A stretch of 64,000 nucleotides of DNA from Anaerolineae bacterium. GTDB taxonomy: Bacteria; Chloroflexota; Anaerolineae; 4572-78; J111. A program made the position numbers and the translations under genes. Positions within the stretch are counted from its first letter, which is position 1; every line of letters starts with the position of its first letter. The stretch lies in NCBI GenBank assembly GCA_023151115.1, contig JAKLJP010000001.1, positions 62,001 through 126,000 on the forward strand, given 5' to 3'. The notes beneath the pieces are model-generated. The model was not told the origin of the DNA and did not search any database. It was given only the letters and a program-made list of their open reading frames with translations. This document shows, one piece after another, positions 16,404 to 23,938 of this stretch.

Positions 16404-17352
16404 GACCATCATCAAAACCGAGCAACTGACCAAACAGTTCGGCCCGGTCGTAGCCGTAGACCACCTGGAATTGGAGATCAAAAAAGGTGAAATCTTCGGC
16501 CTGGTTGGGCCGGACGGGGCCGGCAAAACCACGACCCTGCGCATGCTGGCGGCGATTATGGACCCGACCGCCGGCAGCGCCCGCATCGCCGGTTACGATC
16601 TGCGCCAGGAGCCGGAACGGATCAAGGAACACATCGGCTATATGGCCCAGCAGTTTGCCCTCTACGGCGATCTGACCGTGCTGGAAAACATCAACTTCTT
16701 TGGCGACGTGTTTGGGGTGAAGGGCAAAGCCCGCCAGGAGCGCACCGAACGCCTGCTCAACTTTGCCCGCCTGACCGAGTTTACCAACCGGCCGGCCGGG
16801 CGGCTGTCCGGGGGCATGAAAAAGAAGCTGGGCCTGGCCTGCGCCCTGATCCACTCGCCGGCAGTGCTTTATCTGGACGAGCCGACCACCGGGGTGGACC
16901 CGGTTTCGCGGCGCGAGTTCTGGGACATCCTGGCCGATCTGCACGTCGAGGGCACGACCATCCTGGTCAGCACGCCCTACATGGATGAGGCCGAGCGCAG
17001 CGCCCGCGTCGGGTTGATGTACGGCGGCCGGCTGATCGAGGTGGGCACACCTAACCAGATTAAGGCCCTGCTGCCGGGCGAGTTAGTCGAGTTCCGGCCG
17101 GAGTCGGAACGGTTTCACGGCGTCGGCCTGCTGCGCCAGGCCAACCGGATTTTGACCCAGCAGGCCGGCGTGCTGGAGGTTCAAACTTACGGCGACCTGC
17201 TGCACGTTTTTGTAGACAGCGTCAGCCAGCGCCGGCCCCAGCTTGAAGCCGCCCTGGCCGCCGAGCAGATCACGCTGACCAACTTCCGCCAGACCGTGCC
17301 CCGGATGGAGGAGGCGTTTATCTCGTTGATTGGCAAGATGGAAGAAGCGTGA
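16387..17352 (+). CDS. ABC transporter ATP-binding protein (first of two)
   Basis: 321 residues. Walker A is VGPDGAGKTTT (residues ~39-49), the signature is LSGGMKKKLGLA and Walker B is LYLDEPTTGVD. The C-terminal ~90 residues form the extra domain typical of drug and Nod-type exporters. The switch region has STPYMDEAERS, where the usual catalytic TH(Y)MDEAE histidine is replaced by proline. That substitution suggests reduced hydrolysis at this site and an asymmetric pair with the next ATPase, whose TTHYMDEAEH is intact. Confidence 0.9.
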   Translation: MTHENETIIKTEQLTKQFGPVVAVDHLELEIKKGEIFGLVGPDGAGKTTTLRMLAAIMDPTAGSARIAGYDLRQEPERIKEHIGYMAQQFALYGDLTVLENINFFGDVFGVKGKARQERTERLLNFARLTEFTNRPAGRLSGGMKKKLGLACALIHSPAVLYLDEPTTGVDPVSRREFWDILADLHVEGTTILVSTPYMDEAERSARVGLMYGGRLIEVGTPNQIKALLPGELVEFRPESERFHGVGLLRQANRILTQQAGVLEVQTYGDLLHVFVDSVSQRRPQLEAALAAEQITLTNFRQTVPRMEEAFISLIGKMEEA

Positions 17353-17354
17353 AA

Positions 17355-17400
17355 CGTGATGCGTAAAACGTAAATTCACGCATCACGTATAACGCATCAC
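17355..17400. repeat. Heptad-like inverted repeat element
   Basis: CGTGATGCGT (17355-17364) is complementary to ACGCATCACG (17378-17387), with a second partial reverse copy at 17391-17400. Units of about 7 bases give it the same design as the elements at 6382, 18380 and 19905. Confidence 0.7.
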
Positions 17401-17417
17401 AATGGAGGTAATAAACA

Positions 17418-18380
17418 ATGACAACACCAACTACTCCCACCCCCCCGGCCATCGAAGTCACCGGCCTGACCAAAAAGTTTGGCGACTTTGTGGCCGTCAA
17501 CAACGTCAGTTTTGAAGTTCCCCGCGGCCAGATTTTCGGCTTTCTGGGGCCGAACGGGGCCGGCAAAACCACCACCATCCGCATGCTGTTGGGGCTGCTG
17601 GCCCCGACCAGCGGCACGGCCAACGTTATCGGCTTTGACGTGGTCAAAGAAACGGAAGTGATGCGGAAGCGCATCGGTTACATGACCCAGAAGTTCAGCC
17701 TCTACAACGACCTGACGGTGGCCGAGAACCTGGACTTTTACGGCGGCGTCTACGGCGTGGCCGGCCCCAAACTGCAAGAGCGCAAACAGTACATCCTGAA
17801 GATGGCCGGGCTGACCGGGCGGGAGCGGGAGCGCACCCGCAACCTGTCCGGCGGCTGGAAGCAGCGCCTGGCCCTGGGGGCGGCCATCATCCACGAACCG
17901 GAAGCCCTCTTCTTGGATGAGCCAACCGCCGGGGTGGACCCTATCTCGCGCCGGGCCTTCTGGGAACTGATCTACGAGCTGGCCGAAGGCGGCACGACCA
18001 TCCTGGTCACAACCCACTATATGGACGAGGCCGAACACTGTCAGGAGTTGGTCTTCATTCAGCGGGGCAACCTGGTGGCCCAGGGGTCGCCGGAAGTGGT
18101 CAAAGTGACCCAGATGCATGGCGACGTGCTCGAAGTGGACACCGCCAACGCCGGCCAGGCCATGCCTCTGCTGCGCAACTTGAACCTTTTTGAAGAGGTG
18201 GCGCTCTATGGGTCACTCATCCACGTGGTCACGGCCAATGCGCAGGAGCACATCCCCCTGATCAAACAAACCCTGACCGGCCACGGGCTGAACGTGACCT
18301 CGGTCGAGCGGATCGCCCCCTCGCTGGAAGATGTCTTCATCTCCAGCGCCCGGGAGGCGGAGAAAGTCGTTGGAAGATAG
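17418..18380 (+). CDS. ABC transporter ATP-binding protein (second of two)
   Basis: 320 residues with Walker A LGPNGAGKTTT, signature LSGGWKQRLALG, Walker B LFLDEPTAGVD and H-loop TTHYMDEAEH, all intact. It is closely similar to the ATPase upstream and probably arose by duplication. The two may form a heterodimer on the ABC-2 permease, comparable to the fused double ATPase YbhF. TGGAGGTAA before the ATG is a good ribosome binding site. Confidence 0.92.
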   Translation: MTTPTTPTPPAIEVTGLTKKFGDFVAVNNVSFEVPRGQIFGFLGPNGAGKTTTIRMLLGLLAPTSGTANVIGFDVVKETEVMRKRIGYMTQKFSLYNDLTVAENLDFYGGVYGVAGPKLQERKQYILKMAGLTGRERERTRNLSGGWKQRLALGAAIIHEPEALFLDEPTAGVDPISRRAFWELIYELAEGGTTILVTTHYMDEAEHCQELVFIQRGNLVAQGSPEVVKVTQMHGDVLEVDTANAGQAMPLLRNLNLFEEVALYGSLIHVVTANAQEHIPLIKQTLTGHGLNVTSVERIAPSLEDVFISSAREAEKVVGR

Positions 18381-18482
18381 GAGTAAGGAGTAAGGAGTAG
18401 GAAGTAAGGGGAAACTTTTTCTTTCCCCTACTCCTTAGAGCGCTTCGCCTCCCCTTGGGGGACTCCCTACTACCTACTCCCT
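18380..18482. repeat. GGAGTAA heptad array with inverted copies
   Basis: Tandem GGAGTAA/GGAGTAG/GAAGTAA units run forward from ~18380 to 18414; complementary TACTCC units follow at 18422-18433 and 18465-18480. The whole forms a long hairpin in the gap before the HlyD gene. The same unit occurs at 19905-19983. Confidence 0.8.
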
Positions 18483-18501
18483 TATTATGGAGGTAAAAAA
18501 G

Positions 18502-19902
18502 ATGAAACACAAACTCATTCCTGTTCTCATAATCTTGTTAGTCGCCAGCGCTGTTGGGATAGGCTACTGGTATTTCAGCCAGAATCCGGCGGCGCTGACC
18601 CAACTGCAACTAAAATTGGGCCTGATTGATCAGGACCAGGCCAGTGACGTCTATCGCGTTTCCGGCTACATCGAGGCCGACGAGGTGGCCGTGGCTGCGG
18701 AAACGCGGGGACGCATCACCCGGCTGGCCGCGGATGAGGGCGATTGGATCGAAGCCGGCCAGACCCTGGTTGAGTTGGACACGGCCTTGTTAGAGGCTGA
18801 AGTGGAGCAGGCCCAGGCCAAAATCGCTACGGCCAAAGCCCACCTGGCTAAAATCGAGGCCGGGGTGCGGGCCGAAGAAATCGCCAAAGCCGAAGCGGCC
18901 GTGGCCGTAGCCGAAGCCAAAGCCGCAGCCGCCTACACCCAATGGCAGGATGCCCTGACCCTACGCGACAACCCGCAGGAGTTGAACATGCAGATTGACG
19001 CGGCTCGCACTGCCCTGCAACTGGCCGAGTTAAAAATCGTCTACACAGCCCCGCTGAAAGACGCCGGGGAAGCGGTCTGGGATTTACGTCAGCAGCAGTG
19101 GGACTTTTTCCAAGAGGGTTTTTATGTCTCCCGCACCCACCCCCAAACCGGCGACAAGATGAGCCGCCACATCACCTTTGAGGAAAGCCAAAAGCAGGAC
19201 GCCGGCGTGGCCTGGAACTATGCCGGGGCGGATATGTGGGCCGGCTGGGTCAATTTGAATGGCGCGGTGGTCGAGCGGGACGACGCCGCAACCCGCTTGC
19301 AAGATTTGCTGTGGCTCCGGGATGACCCCCAGGAGGCCCAGGTCAAGGTGGCCCAGGCCCAGGCGGTCTACCAGACCGCCCTGGCCGAGGTTGAGGTGGC
19401 CCAGGCCCGGCTGGAGCTTCTCTAGGCCGGCCCCCGGCCCGAACAGGTGGCCGTGGCCCAGGCCCAGGTGCAGCAGGCCGAGGCCGGCCTGGCCACGCTG
19501 CAAGTCAAGCAGGGCAAGGCGCTTTTGTCCGCTCCGCTGACCGGCCAGGTGGTGGACCGGGTGGCCCACGAAGGCGAGATCGCTGCGCCGGGCCTGACCC
19601 TGCTGACGCTGGCGAACTTGACCGACCTGACCTTGACCGTCTACGTGCCGGAGCCGGATATTGACCTGGTGGCGGTGGGGCAGCCGGTCGAGGTCTTTGT
19701 AGATGCTTTTCCGGGCGAACCGTTTGCCGGCGCGATCACCACGATCAGCGACAAAGCCGAGTTTACGCCCAAAAATGTGCAGACCAAAGCGGAGCGAATT
19801 AACACCGTTTTTGCCGTCAAAATCAAATTAGACAATCCGGATCAACGCCTGAAACCCGGCATGCCCGCCGATGCCATCCTGGCGGAAGGACCGGAATTAT
19901 GA
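18502..19902 (+). pseudogene. HlyD-family membrane fusion protein interrupted by an in-frame TAG
   Basis: The frame runs from the ATG at 18502 (after GGAGGT) through a signal anchor (LIPVLIILLVASAVGIGYWYF), a lipoyl half-motif (SGYIEADEVAVAAETRGRI), a long Ala/Glu-rich coiled coil, then a TAG at 19423-19425. It continues in the same frame through the rest of the hairpin, the second lipoyl half and the barrel (LTVYVPEPDIDLVAVGQPVEVFVDAFPGE) to 19902. The context LELL-stop-AGPRPEQ suggests a former AAG lysine codon. No good ribosome binding site lies before the second part. It may be a recent nonsense mutation, suppressed readthrough or a sequencing error. Confidence 0.8.
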
Positions 19903-19904
19903 AG

Positions 19905-19983
19905 CAGGGAGTAAGGAGTAGGGAGTAAGGGAGTAAGGGATAATTTCCTCCCCCTACTTCCTACTTCCTACTGCCTACTCCCT
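19905..19983. repeat. Second GGAGTAA heptad hairpin
   Basis: Forward GGAGTAAGGAGTAGGGAGTAAGG units at ~19906-19938 and reverse-complement CTACTTCC/CTACTCC units at ~19952-19982 lie between the two HlyD genes. It closely resembles 18380-18482. Confidence 0.8.
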
Positions 19984-20000
19984 TTTCACGAGGTGCAATC

Positions 20001-21887
20001 ATGATGAAACGAATTATCCCTATCCTGATCTTCTTAGCCGCTGTTGGCGGCACTTATGGGTGGTTTATCCGAACGCCTGTAACCGCGCAGGAGCCGAGCG
20101 GCCTGCTGGGTTCCGGCACGATGGAAGCCGAAACCGTGGCCATTACCGCCGAGTTAGGCGGCCGCATTATCGCCGTCAAGGTGGACGAAGGGGACGAGGT
20201 TAAAGCCGGCCAGGTGCTGGCCGAGCTGGACAAATCAGACCTGCTGGCCCAACAAACCCAGTTAGAGTCGGCTCAAGCCACGGCCAAAGCCAACCTGGAA
20301 CTGGTCAGCGCCTCGGCCCGGCCGGAGGACATCGCCGCCGCCGAGGCCCAACTGGCCCAGGCCGAAACCGCCCGCGACGGGGCCAGGCTGACCTGGCAGC
20401 AGCTCGCGCAGGTGGTAATTGACCCGCATGAACTGGCGGCTCAAATCAATCAGGCCCAGGCCCAGGTGAGCGAGGCCGAACACAATCTGGAACTGGTCCG
20501 GGTTCAGTTAAAGCGGATGGAAATCCAGGCCGAGGCTGCCAGTCGCAATCAGACCACCCGGGCCGGGGGGAATGAAGGACTGGTCCAGGCCGAGGCGGCC
20601 CAGTACCAGCTCCAGGCCGCCCAAACCGGGGTGCAGATGGCTGAAGTGGCCCTGGCCGGAACCAAACAGCAGGTGGCCCATCTCATCCAGATCCGCGACA
20701 ACCCCTTACCGCTGATTGCCCAGGCCAACGCTGCCGAGGCCGCTTTCCGCCAGGCCGAAGCCGCCGTCCAGGCCGCCCAGGCCAACCTGGCCGCCGTCAA
20801 AGCCGGCCCCACCGCCGAAGATATCGCCGTCGCCCAGGCCCAGGTGCGGGAGGCAGAAGCGGGCCTGAAAGCCGTGGCCGTGCAACTTGCCAAGCAAAGC
20901 CTGACCGCCCCGCGTGACGGCCTGATCAGCCGGCGCATGGTCGAGCCGGGCGAGTTGGCCGCGCCGGGGACGATGCTCCTGGAGTTGAGCGACATTGAGA
21001 CGGTTGACCTGACCGTGTACCTCCCCGCAACCCAAATTGGCCGGGTGAAGCTGGGGCAGGCGGCGCGGGTCTATCCCGATGCGTATCCGAATGATGTTTT
21101 TGAGGGTACGGTCAGCTACATCGCCCACGAGGCCGAATTCACCCCCAAGAATGTGCAGACCCAGGAAGAGCGGGTTAACCTGGTCTTTGCAGTCAAGATT
21201 ACCCTGGCCAACCCCGACCACCGCCTGCGGCCCGGCATGCCGGCCGATGCCGAGATTTTGCCTGCGCTTCAGTCCGGTTCAGTCGCCGCACCGTCTCCGG
21301 CTCCTTCACCGCAGGTAACTGTGACGGCTCCGGTTACGCCGACGCCGGTTAAGGTGGCAGCAACGCCTACCGTCGTTTCGACCCCGGAAGCGGTGTATGC
21401 TCCCCCGGCGGCTCAGGCCGAGATTGTCTCAGCCGGATTGAACGTGCGCAGCGGGCCGGGGGTGACACATCCGGTCATTGCCACCCTGGTTAAGGGCGAT
21501 ACGGTCGCGGTGGTCAAGGTTGACCCGGCCAGCGACTGGCTGCAGGTAAAGCTGCCCGGTGATGAGGAAACCGGCTGGATTTCGAGCGACCAAACCTATG
21601 TGTCAGTGAGGGATACACTGGAAACGGGCCAGGCCGGGCCGGTCAAAGCTGAGCCGACGCCTACGCCTACTAAAGCTGTCTCAGCAACGGCCAAAATTGT
21701 CTCGGCCGGTCTAAACGTGCGCAATGGCCCGGCCCTTTCCCATCCGGTCATTGTCACGCTGGTTAGAGGCGATACGGTGCCGGTGGTCAAGGTTGACCTG
21801 ACGACCGGCTGGTTGCAGGTGCAGTTGCCCGATGGTGAAAAACTCGGCTGGATTTCGGGCGATCCGGCTTACGTGTCGGTGAAATGA
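20001..21887 (+). CDS. HlyD-family membrane fusion protein with two C-terminal SH3b domains
   Basis: 628 residues. A signal anchor (residues 5-25) is followed by a split lipoyl domain, a long coiled-coil hairpin (~residues 75-300, rich in Ala, Glu and Gln), a beta-barrel (DLTVYLPATQIGRVKLGQAARVYPDAYPND) and a Pro/Thr linker. Two bacterial SH3 repeats end the protein, each with AGLNVR(S/N)GP, GDTV-VVKVD, WLQV and GWIS. HlyD proteins link an inner-membrane exporter to the envelope; SH3b domains usually bind peptidoglycan or glycans. The fusion suggests a periplasmic adaptor anchored to the wall. It serves the ABC genes upstream and may compensate for the broken paralogue. Confidence 0.88.
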   Translation: MMKRIIPILIFLAAVGGTYGWFIRTPVTAQEPSGLLGSGTMEAETVAITAELGGRIIAVKVDEGDEVKAGQVLAELDKSDLLAQQTQLESAQATAKANLELVSASARPEDIAAAEAQLAQAETARDGARLTWQQLAQVVIDPHELAAQINQAQAQVSEAEHNLELVRVQLKRMEIQAEAASRNQTTRAGGNEGLVQAEAAQYQLQAAQTGVQMAEVALAGTKQQVAHLIQIRDNPLPLIAQANAAEAAFRQAEAAVQAAQANLAAVKAGPTAEDIAVAQAQVREAEAGLKAVAVQLAKQSLTAPRDGLISRRMVEPGELAAPGTMLLELSDIETVDLTVYLPATQIGRVKLGQAARVYPDAYPNDVFEGTVSYIAHEAEFTPKNVQTQEERVNLVFAVKITLANPDHRLRPGMPADAEILPALQSGSVAAPSPAPSPQVTVTAPVTPTPVKVAATPTVVSTPEAVYAPPAAQAEIVSAGLNVRSGPGVTHPVIATLVKGDTVAVVKVDPASDWLQVKLPGDEETGWISSDQTYVSVRDTLETGQAGPVKAEPTPTPTKAVSATAKIVSAGLNVRNGPALSHPVIVTLVRGDTVPVVKVDLTTGWLQVQLPDGEKLGWISGDPAYVSVK

Positions 21888-21935
21888 GCCAGCAGGGGTG
21901 GCTGTAAAGCCACCCCGCTATCGGCGAGGGGTCGG

Positions 21936-22904
21936 ATGATGGCCTGGTTACAATCTTTGTACGCCGAGATAAACTCTCACCTGCTGGCGCTCACCTGGCT
22001 GGAGGGGCTGGACCTGCTCCTGGTCACACTTGCCTTGTACCTGCTCTTAAACTGGGTGCGCCACAGCCGGGCGGCCTTCCTGTTCCGAGGCGAGGTGCTG
22101 ACGGTGGTGGTCCTGGTCCTTATGACCCTGCTGCTGCCCTTGCGGACGTTCGATTGGCTGATCCAGCAGGCTCTGCTGGCCATGTTGTTCGCCCCCCCGC
22201 TCATCTTCCAGCCGGAATTGCGCCACCTGTTGGAGCGGATTGGCCGCCGGGCCGGGGCCACTCCGGCCATTCGCCAGACGACGGTTGAAAATATAGTGGC
22301 CTCCTCGGTCCGCGCCGTGGAGCGGCTGTCCGCCAGCCAGACGGGCGCGCTCATCGTCCTCGAAGGGAAGGCTTCCCTGCAACGGGTGGCGGAAACCGGG
22401 GTGGCGATTGGTGGACAGATCAGCAGCGAGTTGTTGCAGGCCATCTTTTATCCCAAAAACCCGCTGCACGATGGCGCCGTTATCGTCCACGAAGATCAGC
22501 TCCTGGCGGCCGGTTGTGTCCTGCCGGTCGCCCAACATCCCCTGTCCGGCCAACGCCGCTTGGGGACGCGTCATCGGGCGGCCGTGGGCCTGAGTGAAAG
22601 CAGCGACGCCCTAGTCATCGTGGTTAGCGAAGAGAGCGGGACGATTTCGACCGCTCGGGATGGTCATCTCCAGCGCCGACTCGATAGCGCCAGCCTGCGC
22701 CAGCAGCTCCTCGACTTCTATCTTCCGACCACGTCGACCTCGTCCCCCGTCTCGCTGCGGCTTGTGTCCTGCCGGTTCGTTTCCCGGTTGGGCCAGCTTC
22801 AGTTCCGCCCCCGGCCCCACCACCTGCTGGCCAAGGCCGGTCTCTTTTTCGTCTCACTATTACTGGCCTTGGCCGCCTGGTGGAGTTCATTATCGGGTGG
22901 ATAA
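21936..22904 (+). CDS. cdaA: Diadenylate cyclase (CdaA-type)
   Basis: Makes c-di-AMP from two ATP. 322 residues: three N-terminal membrane helices (residues ~25-85), then the DAC domain with PLHDGAVIV (D179 of DGA) and TRHRAAVG (R212-H213-R214). Both motifs are intact, so it is probably active. After the domain comes a basic region and one more membrane helix (LLAKAGLFFVSLLLALAAWW) at the very end, which resembles the first helix of CdaR/YbbR, the usual neighbour missing here. GAGGGG precedes tandem ATGs at 21936 and 21939. Confidence 0.9.
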   Translation: MMAWLQSLYAEINSHLLALTWLEGLDLLLVTLALYLLLNWVRHSRAAFLFRGEVLTVVVLVLMTLLLPLRTFDWLIQQALLAMLFAPPLIFQPELRHLLERIGRRAGATPAIRQTTVENIVASSVRAVERLSASQTGALIVLEGKASLQRVAETGVAIGGQISSELLQAIFYPKNPLHDGAVIVHEDQLLAAGCVLPVAQHPLSGQRRLGTRHRAAVGLSESSDALVIVVSEESGTISTARDGHLQRRLDSASLRQQLLDFYLPTTSTSSPVSLRLVSCRFVSRLGQLQFRPRPHHLLAKAGLFFVSLLLALAAWWSSLSGG

Positions 22905-22933
22905 GCCGGGTCTGGATAGATCTGAGGGCCGGC

Positions 22934-22950
22934 AAATCCGACAAAAGTCG
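22934..22950. repeat. Dispersed AAATCCGACAAAAGTCG motif, copy 3
   Basis: Exact 17-base copy of the motif at 14309-14325, in the gap between cdaA and the PRC-barrel gene. CGAC-AAAA-GTCG inside is a small palindrome. Confidence 0.8.
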
Positions 22951-23054
22951 AAGACTGGCCGCCGGAGAAATGGTACCCTATGAGTAAGTTTTACCTGATG
23001 CCCCTGGAAATAAGGGCGTCAGGTTAAATCGCAAAGGATAAATGGTGTAAAGAT

Positions 23055-23387
23055 ATGACTCAGAATAACCCTTCGACATCCCCTGCTGCCTCGCAGCGGT
23101 TTTTTGAGCGCGGCCGGGTTTGCCTGGAACAAGAGAACGGGTCCATTGAAGTGAGCCGGGGGATGGCCATCTTGACCCAGGATGGCTGGGAGGCCGGCAA
23201 GGTGGCCGCGGTCGTGGTTGAGGACCCCAGCCAACAAGTGACCCATCTGCTCCTGGTTCGCCCCCACCTGGTCTCGGATTATCGCCTGGTGCCGGTGAGC
23301 CTGATCGAGGAAGTGGGGGAAGAGATGGTTTCGTTGGGCATTAGCAGCGAAGCCGTGGAGAGTCTGCCCGCCCGGCGCGCCTCCTAG
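23055..23387 (+). CDS. PRC-barrel-like protein
   Basis: 110 residues. The core SRGMAILTQDGWEAGKVAAVVVEDPSQQVTHLLLVRPHLVSDYRLVPVSLIEEV follows the PRC-barrel layout: a glycine turn near GWEAGKV, a strand ending in THLLLV and a closing VP-SLI. These beta-barrels occur in photosynthetic reaction centre H subunits and RimM, or alone as membrane- or RNA-associated modules of unknown role. No signal peptide is present. It lies between two copies of the 17-base dispersed motif. Confidence 0.7.
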   Translation: MTQNNPSTSPAASQRFFERGRVCLEQENGSIEVSRGMAILTQDGWEAGKVAAVVVEDPSQQVTHLLLVRPHLVSDYRLVPVSLIEEVGEEMVSLGISSEAVESLPARRAS

Positions 23388-23424
23388 CCCGATTTGACGG
23401 TGAGTGCAAAGATGATTTACTTCC

Positions 23425-23441
23425 AAATCCGACAAAAGTCG
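23425..23441. repeat. Dispersed AAATCCGACAAAAGTCG motif, copy 4
   Basis: Exact 17-base copy. Here the palindrome extends to TCCGAC-AAAA-GTCGGA. It sits 74 bases before the start of the next gene. Confidence 0.8.
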
Positions 23442-23514
23442 GAGACAGGGGTATCAGGCAGTGATAAGATGTGACTCAGTGATACGATACCGGGTAAATC
23501 TATATGGAGGCCTT

Positions 23515-23931
23515 ATGATGAATTCACTTCTCTTGAAACATTCGCGCTGGCTGGGGACGCTGGCCCTGTTTGCCGTTCTGTTTGGCCTGCTGACCCTGGT
23601 TTCCGGCGGATCGGTTCTGTTTGACAGCGCAGCCCGGCAGGCCGCCGGTAATTATGTATCCTTTGTCCTCTGGTTCAACTTCCTGGCCGGTTTTGCCTAC
23701 ATTATTGCCGGGGTGGGTCTGTGGTTCAGGCAGCGCTGGGCGGTGTGGCTCTCCTTCTTGATTGCCGGCGTGACCTTGGTAGTTTTTATTATTTTTGGCG
23801 GCTATATCCTGAGTGGGGGCAGCTATGAGCCGCGCACCCTGGGCGCAATGAGCCTGCGAACCGTTATCTGGTTTGTTATCTCATCGGTCGCCTACCGACA
23901 GCTAAATCCAAAATCCAAATCTAAAATCTAA
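23515..23931 (+). CDS. Small integral membrane protein
   Basis: 138 residues with four hydrophobic helices: LGTLALFAVLFGLLTLVSG, FVLWFNFLAGFAYIIAGVGLWF, WAVWLSFLIAGVTLVVFIIFGGYIL and the shorter TVIWFVISSVAYRQL. The ATG at 23515 after ATGGAGG is preferred to an upstream GTG. No family is recognised. It precedes the FtsX-like permease by 7 bases and is probably co-transcribed. Confidence 0.7.
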   Translation: MMNSLLLKHSRWLGTLALFAVLFGLLTLVSGGSVLFDSAARQAAGNYVSFVLWFNFLAGFAYIIAGVGLWFRQRWAVWLSFLIAGVTLVVFIIFGGYILSGGSYEPRTLGAMSLRTVIWFVISSVAYRQLNPKSKSKI

Positions 23932-23938
23932 AATCACT

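Noticed and set aside
18380..19983. Repeat arrays considered as a CRISPR
   Set aside because: Units are 7 bases, contiguous and partly inverted, with no spacers and no cas genes nearby.
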